Counted from the first letter of the stretch, positions 23,568-31,774 are shown. The stretch is DNA of 34,082 nucleotides from Candidatus Aenigmarchaeota archaeon ex4484_224 (GCA_002254545.1 NJEA01000008.1:1-34082), one strand, 5' to 3'. The notes: generated by a model from the letters alone, not told the origin. Made by a program: numbers and translations.

Positions 23568-23631
23568 TTGCTATATCACAAAATATTATTAGCAAACTTT
23601 TATATAAATTTTTTGCTATATCACAAAATAT
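23568..23631. promoter_or_regulatory. Duplicated operator boxes in the divergent promoter of DUF134 and the NifX operon
   Basis: TTGCTATATCACAAAATAT occurs twice on the plus strand, at 23568-23586 and 23613-23631, identical over 19 bases and extended by T residues on the left; start-to-start spacing is 45. A TATA-like TTTATATAAA (about 23599-23608) lies between them. The second box overlaps the DUF134 start codon at 23630, and the first covers the expected start of the minus-strand message. The first box is also followed by TAGCAAA (23590-23596), an inverted copy of its TTTGCTA (23567-23573). This layout fits a regulator, probably DUF134, that blocks both directions. Confidence 0.75.
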
Positions 23632-23953
23632 GGGATGGAGATGGAGATGGGGATGGAAAGGTAAAGGAAGAATTCCTAGATGGATATATTTACAAGAATT
23701 ACCAAGAGTTCAAGAATTTGTTCCTGAAAAGAAAGTTGTGAAAGAACCAATGATTTTAAGCTATGCTGAGTTTGAAGCTATAAGGTTAATTGATTTGGAA
23801 GATTTAACTGTTGAAGAAGCTGGCAAAAGAATGAATGTTTCTAGAGGAACTGTTTGGAGATTGATAAATAGTGCAAGAAAAAAGATAGCAAAAGCTTTGG
23901 TTGAAGGTAGACCTATAAAAATTGAAAGTTTAGGAGAAATTGAAAGAATTTAA
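23630..23953 (+). CDS. DUF134-family DNA-binding regulator
   Basis: 107 residues. EPMILSYAEFEAIRLIDLEDLTVEEAGKRMNVSRGTVWRLINSARKKIAKALVEGRPIKI is the DUF134 (UPF0251) sigma-70-region-4-like helix-turn-helix. The N-terminus MGWRWRWGWKGKGRIPRW replaces the usual MPRPRK(x)CR start, so the metal-binding-type cysteines seen in many members are absent. DUF134 genes are commonly next to NifX/MinD genes, as here. It is most likely leaderless: the TATA-like element ends about 22 bases before the ATG. The duplicated boxes at the promoter suggest autoregulation plus control of the divergent operon. Confidence 0.9.
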   Translation: MGWRWRWGWKGKGRIPRWIYLQELPRVQEFVPEKKVVKEPMILSYAEFEAIRLIDLEDLTVEEAGKRMNVSRGTVWRLINSARKKIAKALVEGRPIKIESLGEIERI

Positions 23954-24024
23954 TTTTTATTACTTTATTGACAAACTTTCCATTAATATTTCTATAAAAT
24001 GTAAAATTTAGAGTGGTTATTCCT

Positions 24025-24651
24025 CTATGTAAAGCCTTTAACCTTTGAAATACCAGTTACTTTTTTAAACAATTTCGCTATTTCTTCGTTTAAATACTCA
24101 AGAATTGAAAGTATTCCTCTTTCAGTAATTTTTCTAACTTTAGAAGATGCTAAAACAACTAGTTGAGTGGGCGACACTTCCAATTCTTCATGCAACATGT
24201 TAAAGTTCCATTTTCTTACATAGGGTATTTTAATAGACCCGTTTCGATTGCATATTAACACCATAGCCGAATTACAGCCCTTTCTTATAGCGAAATCTCT
24301 AGCCTTGTAAAGTTCTTTAATTTTTTCTCGCTCATATTTTTTTACCACACATGCATATGCGTCGAAACCATCTTTAAACACATCATGCCTAATTTTCTTT
24401 GGTAGAGTAAAAAGCTTCATTGCTTGATCAAAAACTTTCTTACCTTTAGGAGAAAGTTCAGTTCCTTTTCGTGTAATAACAATAAGCTTTCTATTAGAAA
24501 GTATTTTCAGTATATTTCTAATACTTCCTTCGCCTATCCCACTCAGTTTAGATAGTTTACCCCTCGGGACTTTACCTTTTTTTCCTATCAAAAAGAAAAC
24601 CCTAAGTACATCGTATCTGTCAAATTTTCTTAAGGTTCTAACTTTTTTCAT
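24025..24651 (-). CDS. HTH protein with DUF4443-like domain, possible regulator of nrdDG
   Basis: 208 residues. A winged-helix region at about 10-72 (DRYDVLRVFFLIGKKGKVPR, then LSKLSGIGEGSIRNILKIL) is followed by a domain at about 85-200 (YACVVKKYEREKIKELYKAR, FAIRKGCNSAMVLICN) that I recall as DUF4443. It is divergent from nrdD, with 177 bases between the two ATGs. On its own side there is a TATA-like TTTATATTATAAAG, and TTGGTAAC near its start resembles half of the TTGGATAC palindrome in the nrdD promoter. Archaea often lack NrdR, so a local regulator is attractive; this is inference. Confidence 0.65.
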   Translation of the reverse strand: MKKVRTLRKFDRYDVLRVFFLIGKKGKVPRGKLSKLSGIGEGSIRNILKILSNRKLIVITRKGTELSPKGKKVFDQAMKLFTLPKKIRHDVFKDGFDAYACVVKKYEREKIKELYKARDFAIRKGCNSAMVLICNRNGSIKIPYVRKWNFNMLHEELEVSPTQLVVLASSKVRKITERGILSILEYLNEEIAKLFKKVTGISKVKGFT

Positions 24652-24777
24652 ACTTTTATTTTGGTAACTCTTCTACTTTATAATATAAACCAAGGAGAAG
24701 CTAAATAGGAAAAATGTTATCCTGATGAGATTGTTAAAATACTTAGAGCTTAAGGAAATATTATATGTTTAAATACA

Positions 24778-24794
24778 TTGGATACGGTATCCAA
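24778..24794. promoter_or_regulatory. Perfect 17-base palindrome in the nrdD promoter
   Basis: TTGGATACGGTATCCAA is perfectly symmetrical around the central G at 24786. It starts directly after a TATA-like element (TATATGTTTAAATAC, 24762-24776) and precedes the expected transcription start, so a bound protein would block initiation. A second imperfect inverted pair, TTATACC (24800-24806) and GGATAAA (24813-24819), follows within one helical turn or so. Likely operator of the divergent HTH protein. Confidence 0.75.
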
Positions 24795-24828
24795 ATTCTT
24801 TTATACCGAAAAGGATAAAATTTGTTTT

Positions 24829-26919
24829 ATGCAAGAAATTGAAAAAATAAAAAAGCGTGATGGCAGAGTAGTTCCTTTTGATAAGAGAAAAATTACGATA
24901 GCTGTTTTAAAGGCTATGAAAGCTGTAGGTGAAGGTGATAAAAAAGTTGCTGAAACTATTGCAAATGAAGTTGTAATTTCGTTAAAAAGGTCAGGTAAAG
25001 CTATACCCACAGTAGAGGAAGTTCAAGATTTGGTAGAAGAAGCTCTCATGAAAAAAGGTTTCTATAAAGTTGCAAAAGCTTACATTCTTTATAGAGCCCT
25101 TCACAACCAAATTAGAGAGTTAGTAGACGGATATTTGTACAAAAAGACATGGTTAGTAAAAGAAAATGCGAACATGACCTTCTCTTTGCAGGGGTTAAAT
25201 ACCCATATATTCTCACAAGTTGTACGTGAGTATTGGCTTCATAGAATTTACTTGAAGAGAAATCCTGAAATAGCGAAAGCTCATATAAACGGTGATTTTC
25301 ATTTACACAATCTTCAAATCCTTGGCCCGTACTGTGTTGGTTGGGACCTACGAGATTTGTTATTAACTGGATTTACTGGGGTAAGGGGAAAGATTACATC
25401 TAAACCAGCAAAACACTTTAGAGTTGCTTTATTGCAAGTTGTTAACTTTCTTTATACGCTGCAAGGAGAGGCTGCTGGCGCACAAGCTTTCTCAAATTTC
25501 GACACTTTCCTTGCACCTTTCATAAGATATGATAAACTAAGCTATAGAGATGTAAAACAAGCTTTACAAGAATTTATGTTTAATATGAATGTTCCTACAA
25601 GAGTTGGATTTCAAACACCTTTCACTAATATAACGCTAGATTTAAAAATCCCTGGCTTCATGAAAAACGAACCTGTAATTGTTGGAGGAAAGATTAGGAA
25701 TGAAGTATATGGAGACTTCCAAGAGGAAATGAATATTTTCAACGAGGCTTTAGCCGAAGTCATGCTCGAGGGAGATGGTATAGGAAGAGTATTTACTTTT
25801 CCAATTCCTACCATTAACATAACAAAAGATTTTGATTGGAAAAGCGAAGTTACAAAAAAAGTTTTCGAAACTTCAGCAAAATACGGAATTCCTTATTTTG
25901 CTAATTTCGTTAATTCTGATATGAAACCAGAAGATGTGCGAAGTATGTGTTGTAGACTTAGAATCGATAAAAGGGAGTTAAGGAAAAGAGGTGGAGGACT
26001 TTTTGGAGCCAATCCTTTAACAGGATCTATAGGTGTAGTTACCATCAATATGCCAAGGATAGGCTATTTATCAAAGGATGAAGATGAATTTTTTGAAAGG
26101 TTAAGTAATCTCATGAATCTTGCAAAAGAATCTTTAGAAATTAAAAGAAAAGTACTAGAAGAATTTACTGAAAGAGGTCTCTATCCCTACTCGAAATTCT
26201 ATTTAAGAAGTATAAAGCAAACTTTTGGTGAATACTGGAAAAACCATTTCAGTACAATTGGTTTAATTGGAATGAATGAAGCTTGCTTAAACTTTTTGGG
26301 TTGTAGCATAGGTGAGAAAGAAGGACACAAGTTCGCAATAAAAGTTTTGGATTTCATGCGTAGCAAATTGATCGAATTCCAAGAAGAAACAGAAAATATG
26401 TACAATTTAGAAGCTACTCCTGCGGAAGGCACAAGCTATAGGCTCGCAAGAATAGATAAAAGCAAATATTCCGACATAATAGTTGCAAATGAAAAAGATG
26501 TGAAAGAGAAGAAAGCTGCTCCTTACTATACAAATTCTACTTGGCTTCCAGTTTATTATACAGATGATCTTTGGGAACTATTGAGACATCAAGATCCTCT
26601 TCAAACCAGGTATACAGGTGGAACCGTTGTACACATTTGGTTGGGAGAAAGAGTGACAGCAGAAGGAGTAATGGCCTTAGTAAGAAAGGTATTTGAAAAC
26701 TTCAGATTGCCTTATATCAGTATCACTCCAACTTTCAGCGTTTGTCCTGTTCATGGTTACATAGCTGGAGAATATCCAAAGTGTCCGATTTGTGGAAAGA
26801 GAACAGAAGTTTACTCAAGAGTTGTCGGTTATTTGAGACCAGTAGATCAGTACAACCCCGGAAAGCAAGCAGAGTTTAAGCAAAGAAAAATGTTTGATAA
26901 AGCATTCGTGAGTTCATGA
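24829..26919 (+). CDS. nrdD: Anaerobic ribonucleoside-triphosphate reductase (class III), with ATP cone
   Basis: 696 residues from ATG 24829; the longer frame from TTG 24778 begins inside the operator palindrome and is rejected. Reduces NTPs to dNTPs with a glycyl radical. ATP-cone at about 5-95 (KKRDGRVVPFDKRKITIAVL). Catalytic domain has DFHLHNL, YCVGWDL, FNMNVPTRVGFQTPFTN, the active-site Cys pair region SMCCRLRIDKRELRKRGGG (near 374-375), the zinc site SVCPVHGYIAGEYPKCPICG and the glycyl radical loop RVVGYLRPVDQYNPGKQ (Gly about 667). It overlaps nrdG by 4 bases. Its base composition is somewhat less AT-rich than the housekeeping genes nearby. Confidence 0.96.
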   Translation: MQEIEKIKKRDGRVVPFDKRKITIAVLKAMKAVGEGDKKVAETIANEVVISLKRSGKAIPTVEEVQDLVEEALMKKGFYKVAKAYILYRALHNQIRELVDGYLYKKTWLVKENANMTFSLQGLNTHIFSQVVREYWLHRIYLKRNPEIAKAHINGDFHLHNLQILGPYCVGWDLRDLLLTGFTGVRGKITSKPAKHFRVALLQVVNFLYTLQGEAAGAQAFSNFDTFLAPFIRYDKLSYRDVKQALQEFMFNMNVPTRVGFQTPFTNITLDLKIPGFMKNEPVIVGGKIRNEVYGDFQEEMNIFNEALAEVMLEGDGIGRVFTFPIPTINITKDFDWKSEVTKKVFETSAKYGIPYFANFVNSDMKPEDVRSMCCRLRIDKRELRKRGGGLFGANPLTGSIGVVTINMPRIGYLSKDEDEFFERLSNLMNLAKESLEIKRKVLEEFTERGLYPYSKFYLRSIKQTFGEYWKNHFSTIGLIGMNEACLNFLGCSIGEKEGHKFAIKVLDFMRSKLIEFQEETENMYNLEATPAEGTSYRLARIDKSKYSDIIVANEKDVKEKKAAPYYTNSTWLPVYYTDDLWELLRHQDPLQTRYTGGTVVHIWLGERVTAEGVMALVRKVFENFRLPYISITPTFSVCPVHGYIAGEYPKCPICGKRTEVYSRVVGYLRPVDQYNPGKQAEFKQRKMFDKAFVSS

Positions 26920-27620
26920 AGATTGGTGGATTTCAGAAATTAAGCTTGATAGACTATCCAGGTAAAATTTCTTGTATAGTATTCACTATTGGCTGTAATT
27001 TTAGATGTCCCTATTGTTATGTACCACAGCTTGTTCTCCCGGAAAAGATAAAAAAGCTGAAAGAAGTACCTGTAGCTGAAATTTTTTCTTTTCTTCAAAA
27101 GAATAAAGGTTTGAACGAAGCAGTTGTTATAACAGGTGGTGAACCTACCATTCACCCAGACCTTCCCGAATTCATAAGAAGAGTTAAAGCTATGGGCTAT
27201 TCGGTTGCTCTTGAAACCAACGGAACAAATTTTAGAATGTTGAAAAATTTGGTAGAAGAAAAGCTAGTAGATTATGTGGAATTGGACATTAAAAACAAAT
27301 TAGATTTTGAAAAGTACAATCTAACTGTTGGTGGAGTTTTAACTGAAAAAATGTTTGAAAATATAAAAAAATCAATTAAACTTTTACTGGAAGGAAAGAT
27401 AGCTTACGAGTTTAGAACTACGCTAGTGAAAGAATTTCACAGAGTTGAAGATATAGTTGAAATTGCTAAAGCTATCAAAGGCGGTAAGATATATTATTTA
27501 CAGAATTTTAGACCTGATGTGGAGGTGGTTGGAGGAAAAAGGTTTACTCCTATGGACGAAGAAACGCTAAAGGAGATTGTTAAAAAGGCAAGTAACTTTG
27601 TAAGAGTTGTGAGGAGATGA
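26916..27620 (+). CDS. nrdG: Anaerobic ribonucleotide reductase activating radical SAM protein
   Basis: 234 residues. Makes the glycyl radical on NrdD from SAM. The radical SAM motif is CNFRCPYCYVP (CxxxCxxC) after SLIDYPGKISCIVFTIG; VVITGGEPTIHPDLPEF and ALETNGTN are also typical. The family is the longer archaeal/thermophile NrdG type (like those annotated as pyruvate formate-lyase activating related). Start ATGA overlaps the nrdD stop, so translation is coupled. Confidence 0.94.
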   Translation: MKIGGFQKLSLIDYPGKISCIVFTIGCNFRCPYCYVPQLVLPEKIKKLKEVPVAEIFSFLQKNKGLNEAVVITGGEPTIHPDLPEFIRRVKAMGYSVALETNGTNFRMLKNLVEEKLVDYVELDIKNKLDFEKYNLTVGGVLTEKMFENIKKSIKLLLEGKIAYEFRTTLVKEFHRVEDIVEIAKAIKGGKIYYLQNFRPDVEVVGGKRFTPMDEETLKEIVKKASNFVRVVRR

Positions 27621-27676
27621 GGATGGGAAAAATATTTGGAATAGCTAAAAAATTGAAAAGAAGAAGCAAAAGTTAG
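27617..27676 (+). CDS. Possible 19-residue basic peptide after nrdG
   Basis: ATG at 27617 overlaps the nrdG stop as ATGA; a second ATG at 27623 has GAGGAG about seven bases upstream. The peptide, MRMGKIFGIAKKLKRRSKS, is short, basic and could be an amphipathic helix. It ends at TAG 27674-27676 just before the convergent oxidoreductase gene. Coupling and ribosome-binding site favour translation; the length and lack of any family argue for caution. Confidence 0.35.
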   Translation: MRMGKIFGIAKKLKRRSKS

Positions 27677-27696
27677 CTCGATATCTTTTATTTTTC

Positions 27697-29022
27697 TTAA
27701 TTTCTTAATTGTTGCTTTGCTAAAAATGCAGCCCTAACTATTGGAAAAACTGTTGGCGCTGGCGTAAGCCATGGTTGAGTTGCAAACTGCATACTCAAAA
27801 TTTTATCTACCGTATATCCATTTTCTATTAACAAACTAATTAAGTTAATCAAATGTACTGAACTTAAACTTCCAAGCAATTGTCCTCCAATCAATTTTCC
27901 ACTTTTATCAAAAACTAATTTAACTTTAATTTTTCTAGCTTCTGGCATTTTTCCAGGATGCTTATCAACAGTTTCAAAACTTGAACTAACAACATCAATT
28001 CCCTCTCTTTTTGCATTTTGCTCGGTATATCCAGTAGCTCCTAAAACTAAATCATCAAATTTTGTTAGGAAAGTTCCATAAACTCCTTTCATTTTAACCG
28101 AACTTTCTTCAAACAAATTTTCAATTGCTACAAAAGCTTCTGTACAAGCAATAGAAGCTAGCATTATTGGCTTAGGTTTTTTTGTTAAGAAATCATACTT
28201 TTCAGCACAATCTCCAATTGCAAAAATATCTTTATCACTAGTTTGCATTCTTTCATTAACTTTAATTGCTTTATTTACTTCTAACCCTGCTTTTTTAGCT
28301 AATTCTATATTTGGTTTTGTTCCAATAGCAACTATTACTAAATCACTCTCAATTTTTCTTCCATCTTCCAAAATTACCTTAAATTTTTCATTTTTCTGAA
28401 TTTCAACAACTTTTGAATTTGTAAGCAATTCAATTCCTTTTTCTTTCATTTTTTCTTCCAATTCTTTACAAAATTCTTCATCAAAAGCAATTTGCAAAAC
28501 ATGAGGCAAAATTTCTATTATTCTAACTTTCTTTCCCATTTTTACCAAATCTTCGCTAAGCTCAACTCCTATAAAACCTCCTCCTACTATGGTTATATCA
28601 TTTGCTTTTTCAATTTCTTCTTCTAATTCTCTAAATTTTTCAACTTCTTTGTAAACAAAATAAGCATTTTCAATTCCTTTAATAGGAACTTTTGATGGTA
28701 AAGAACCAGTTGCCAAAATTAATTTTTGATATCCAATCTCAATTCCTCCTTTTGTTTTAACAATTTTATTTTTTCTATCTATTTCAACAACCTCATCTAT
28801 TATCAATTGAATTCCCAAATCATCCAAAGGTTTATCTGAAAGTAAATCTTTATCTATTTGACCTAACGTTCCACAAACATAAGGTAAAGCACAAGGAATT
28901 ACTCCTTTAGAAACTTTTCTTATCAAAGCAATTGATTTTTCTTTGTATTTTTGCTTTGCTAAAATAGAAGCTAAAAAACCAGCTGGTCCTCCTCCAACTA
29001 TAACAATGTCATAATTTTCCAT
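27697..29022 (-). CDS. CoA-disulfide reductase / NADH oxidase-type flavoprotein
   Basis: 441 residues. FAD motif YDIVIVGGGPAGFLASILA, the single redox Cys in GVIPCALPYV (about 44), NAD motif ITIVGGGFIGVELSEDL, and ATQPWLTPAPTVFPIVRAA at the C-terminal dimerisation domain are typical of the single-cysteine reductases of the CoA-disulfide reductase/NADH oxidase/polysulfide reductase group. Substrate (CoA disulfide, O2 or polysulfide) cannot be told from the sequence. IFAIGDCAEKYDF is the second FAD site. Start ATG at 29022 is near AT-rich sequence without Shine-Dalgarno; tRNA-Glu lies 69 bases upstream. Confidence 0.93.
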   Translation of the reverse strand: MENYDIVIVGGGPAGFLASILAKQKYKEKSIALIRKVSKGVIPCALPYVCGTLGQIDKDLLSDKPLDDLGIQLIIDEVVEIDRKNKIVKTKGGIEIGYQKLILATGSLPSKVPIKGIENAYFVYKEVEKFRELEEEIEKANDITIVGGGFIGVELSEDLVKMGKKVRIIEILPHVLQIAFDEEFCKELEEKMKEKGIELLTNSKVVEIQKNEKFKVILEDGRKIESDLVIVAIGTKPNIELAKKAGLEVNKAIKVNERMQTSDKDIFAIGDCAEKYDFLTKKPKPIMLASIACTEAFVAIENLFEESSVKMKGVYGTFLTKFDDLVLGATGYTEQNAKREGIDVVSSSFETVDKHPGKMPEARKIKVKLVFDKSGKLIGGQLLGSLSSVHLINLISLLIENGYTVDKILSMQFATQPWLTPAPTVFPIVRAAFLAKQQLRN

Positions 29023-29091
29023 AATTTATTTTAGAAGTTTAGCTCTTTTAAAGAATTATTTTTTACATTACATATTCACAAAAAATTTCAA

Positions 29092-29166
29092 TGCCTCCGC
29101 CGGGATTTGAACCCGGGTCTGCGCCTCGAGAGGGCGCCATCCTTGACCTGGCTAGACGACGGAGGC
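29092..29166 (-). tRNA. tRNA-Glu (CTC)
   Basis: Minus strand: acceptor GCCTCCG pairs with CGGAGGC, discriminator A. Anticodon arm GCGCC-CTCTCGA-GGCGC gives anticodon CTC. T arm CCGGG-TTCAAAT-CCCGG. No intron and no encoded CCA. Confidence 0.95.
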
Positions 29167-29202
29167 TTTTTCAATTTATCTTTTGATTTCTTAATTAAAA
29201 CA

Positions 29203-29676
29203 TTAAGCAATTTGATTTATAATTTCTTTTTCAAATTTTTTCTTAGGTCTAACTGCCCTAAATCCCTTTTTAGCAAAATATGAAACATCTTTTGGAAAAG
29301 AAATTAACATTCCAATCTCATCTTTTGATAGATATGGATCATATAACTCTGAAACTTTATAGCTCCTTAATCTCTTTACTATTTCTTCCTTCTTTTCTTC
29401 ATAATCTATTTCTCTTTCCTCAATTTCAAAAATATACTTTTTAATATGAATTTGAACTTCTCTAACTTTTGTGTAGAATTGGTTTAAATCCTTAACTCTT
29501 AATACCATTCTTTCTTCGTCCGAAACATATCTTTTAATTTCTCCAGGAAAAAGTTCTTCAATAATTTCTGTAAGTTCTTTCTCTATGGATTCTTCTTTCC
29601 ATTCTGGCAAGGATTGCCTATAATAAACAGAAAATTGAACAAACTTTATTTTCCTTCTTCTTTCTAACCAACTCAC
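29203..29676 (-). CDS. Unrecognised 157-residue charged protein
   Basis: I do not recognise this family. It begins MSWLERRRKIKFVQFSVYYR and is rich in Glu, Lys and Arg, with a beta-like start, a long charged helix region (about 75-110) and an end with YFAKKGFRAVRPKKKFEKE. No Cys, signal peptide or membrane helix. It lies between two tRNA genes on the same strand and is the only gene with this orientation there. ATG at 29676 has no clear ribosome-binding site. Confidence 0.65.
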   Translation of the reverse strand: MSWLERRRKIKFVQFSVYYRQSLPEWKEESIEKELTEIIEELFPGEIKRYVSDEERMVLRVKDLNQFYTKVREVQIHIKKYIFEIEEREIDYEEKKEEIVKRLRSYKVSELYDPYLSKDEIGMLISFPKDVSYFAKKGFRAVRPKKKFEKEIINQIA

Positions 29677-30051
29677 TAATTGAAGTTCTAAAAAAGCGAA
29701 TAAATTAGTATGCTTAAAGCTTATATCTAAACTTTATGATTCTCAAAATTCATAGAATTTCCTCCCCTCTGAACTTAAGGGTCTCATCATAGATCATGCT
29801 GCCCGTCATTCTTCATAGGGTTTAAGGTCAAATTAAATTTTTACTAAATAATTAAAATAAATATTAGTTATTTTGAGAAATCCTGAAATTATTAAAGGAT
29901 ACTTGGAATGATAGTTAAAGAAAATAGAATTATCTAAATTTAAAATTGTTAAATTTCTGAAAAATAGGGCTAGAAGTAGATGTCCTTGGTATATGGAATC
30001 ATAAATCTTAAACTTTTCTTTAGTTAGTATGTATAACTGGTTAAAACGATA
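29677..30051. other. 375-base non-coding interval with a GC-richer island
   Basis: No convincing open frame on either strand. Most of it is AT-rich, but about 29758-29832 is richer in G+C, contains short inverted segments (CCCTCTGAACTTAAGGG) and the minus strand carries ATGATGA at 29784-29790, which resembles the C box of an archaeal sRNA, although no matching D box CTGA is found. Both tRNA-Arg and the protein at 29203 are transcribed leftward across this side. A small RNA is possible. Confidence 0.35.
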
Positions 30052-30124
30052 TGGGCCCGCTGGGATTCGAACCCAGACGACGGGGTCCGAAGCCCCGCAG
30101 GCTATCCAATTACCTCACGGGCCC
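30052..30124 (-). tRNA. tRNA-Arg (TCG)
   Basis: Minus strand: acceptor GGGCCCG pairs with CGGGCCC, discriminator A. Anticodon arm CGGGG-CTTCGGA-CCCCG gives anticodon TCG. T arm CTGGG-TTCGAAT-CCCAG. No intron; CCA not encoded. Confidence 0.95.
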
Positions 30125-30199
30125 TCTAATTTTTTTATCTTTTTCATATTTATTCAAACTAGCTAAAACTTTAAATATTAACAACCAAAAAGTAGTATC

Positions 30200-30862
30200 A
30201 TGAGAAAAGAGAGAAATGTTATAAGTATATTCTTGGATGAAAATGTAGTAGTCTCTTTGTTAGCTAATCAACTAGAAAAAGAATTATATCAAGAAGAAAA
30301 TTTCTATGAAGATTTTAAAGAAATGTTTACGTTTGATAGAATAACTTATAGAGATATCTCTAACATAATCGAAAAGGTTAGTAAAATGTATGGAAAATAC
30401 ATCCAATTTTATACTTCTCTTGAAATAATAGATGGTTCTGTTCAAAAAATTAAAGAAAAAATATATGAATACTTTAGAATATATAATCTTCACAGAGAAG
30501 GAAAGATAGATATCCAAAAATATTTGAAAAGAATAATTTTTTCCAAAACTAATCAGAAAAAACTTCTAGATAAGGGATATATTCCAGTAAAAGTTGGGGA
30601 TGTAGAAATAAATATCCAAGCTCTTGAACTGGTTGAAGAAAAAGGAATCCTTTATATACTTGATTTAAAAAGTAAAACGCTTGAAATAGCAAAAAGAAAA
30701 AAACTATACGAAAAGGCAAGCATTCCTTCAATCTACACAGACCCCGCTGATAAAAAAGTTCTAGATATTGCATACTATGGAAAAATGGATATGATCCTTA
30801 CAGCAGATAATAGGATAGTTAAAAATAACCCAAAACTTCATTACTTTAAGAAGAAAGTATAG
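30200..30862 (+). CDS. PIN-like protein of unknown function
   Basis: 220 residues. The pattern fits a PIN-domain nuclease with a helical insert: an acidic N-terminal strand ISIFLDENVVVSLL (Asp 13, Glu 14), a middle acidic residue (SLEIIDGS), and a C-terminal block DPADKKVLDIAYYGKMDMILTADNRIVKNN, where Asp/Asp-x-x-x-A and LTAD are the usual acidic positions. I did not see a closer family. The ATG follows a promoter-like AT-rich stretch. It is followed by a short basic ORF and an RNA-ligase-like gene, all on the same strand with small gaps, suggesting one transcript. An RNA-cutting enzyme beside an RNA-joining enzyme would make sense, but this is inference. Confidence 0.6.
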   Translation: MRKERNVISIFLDENVVVSLLANQLEKELYQEENFYEDFKEMFTFDRITYRDISNIIEKVSKMYGKYIQFYTSLEIIDGSVQKIKEKIYEYFRIYNLHREGKIDIQKYLKRIIFSKTNQKKLLDKGYIPVKVGDVEINIQALELVEEKGILYILDLKSKTLEIAKRKKLYEKASIPSIYTDPADKKVLDIAYYGKMDMILTADNRIVKNNPKLHYFKKKV

Positions 30863-30870
30863 AAGAAATC

Positions 30871-30957
30871 ATGAAAAAAGGATATAGGAAATTTAAAAAA
30901 AGATTTTCAAGTAAGAAAAAATGGGAACAAATTAAAGGTGAAAATAATGATAGATAA
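30871..30957 (+). CDS. 28-residue very basic peptide
   Basis: ATG 30871 to TAA 30955-30957, eight bases after the PIN-like stop; AGAAG lies five bases before the ATG. The peptide MKKGYRKFKKRFSSKKKW is followed by EQIKGENNDR; more than a third of residues are Lys or Arg. Its 3' end overlaps the ligase start at 30947. It could be a real RNA-binding peptide or just the leader that carries the ligase ribosome-binding site (AAAGGTG at 30934-30940). Confidence 0.45.
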   Translation: MKKGYRKFKKRFSSKKKWEQIKGENNDR

Positions 30958-31774
30958 AATTCCTGCGTACAAAATTAATAGGATATATACCCCTAATACA
31001 CTTGTTAGGGGTAAAGATTATTTAACTCCTAAAGAAGTTGAATTACTACTTTCCAAGCCAATAGTAATAGAAGAAAAGGTAGATGGAAAGCAAGTAAAAT
31101 TTGAAATAAATGGATATATCCTCTTTGGAGAAGACCTAACAAACACTCATACAATTTATTATCAAGAGTTACCTTCTCCTGTATTAGGAATTGATATTTA
31201 TAGTGTTCATAGCAAGAAATTCTTAGACCTTCCTGAAAAAATTAGAATATTTCTGCAAATAGGAATGATACCTGTTAATGTTATTTATGTTGGTCAAATT
31301 TCTAGAGAAAACTTTCAAGAATTTTTAGAAAATTTGCTATTTTCTACAAAAAGTAGTTTTAAAACAAAAATTAATCCCAAAATGGTTGAAGTAATTAGAG
31401 AAAACGAAGAAGTAAGAGATATCCTTTCAAAAGAAAATTTTATTGAAGGAATTGTAGTAAAAAATTATGAAACGCAACTCTTTGGAAAAATTGTGAATCC
31501 AACTTTTGAAAAAATTATAGATTTTGTTGGAAGATACGAAAAATATCCCTACAGAAATAGATGGAGAGTATATTCCAAAAAGGAATATGAAAGGTATATC
31601 AGTAGAATTATTGAAAAAGTAAAAGAATATAGAAAAGAAGTAAACTATCCAGAGTTTTTAGCAGAAAACATGGAAAGAAATTATATGAGATATCTAAGTT
31701 TTCTTAACTTCGTTAGCACTTCTAGAGAATATAAAAATATAGGAAAGATTTTGGAACTTAAAGTTTCTCAATAA
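30947..31774 (+). CDS. RNA-ligase-like covalent nucleotidyltransferase
   Basis: 275 residues from ATG 30947, chosen over GTG 30938 because AAAGGTG forms a ribosome-binding site in front of it. Ligase motifs in order: I, EEKVDG with adenylated Lys 44; a following strand VKFEINGYILFGED; III, LGIDIYSV (79-86); IV, FIEGIVVK (164-171); V, LFGKIV with Lys 180. The N-terminus TPNTLVRGKDYLTP is as in small phage/archaeal RNA ligases. The C-terminal helical part (about 200-275) is charged. DNA-ligase extra domains are absent, so RNA is the likely substrate. Catalytic set looks complete. Confidence 0.82.
   Translation: MIDKIPAYKINRIYTPNTLVRGKDYLTPKEVELLLSKPIVIEEKVDGKQVKFEINGYILFGEDLTNTHTIYYQELPSPVLGIDIYSVHSKKFLDLPEKIRIFLQIGMIPVNVIYVGQISRENFQEFLENLLFSTKSSFKTKINPKMVEVIRENEEVRDILSKENFIEGIVVKNYETQLFGKIVNPTFEKIIDFVGRYEKYPYRNRWRVYSKKEYERYISRIIEKVKEYRKEVNYPEFLAENMERNYMRYLSFLNFVSTSREYKNIGKILELKVSQ

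Noticed and set aside
24778-24828. TTG start giving nrdD 17 more residues
   Set aside because: It lies in the operator palindrome and the expected promoter region; the ATP-cone begins just after ATG 24829.
29760-29835. Box C/D sRNA on the minus strand
   Set aside because: ATGATGA is present, but no D or D' box (CTGA) at suitable distance was found, so only a general structured-RNA possibility is kept.
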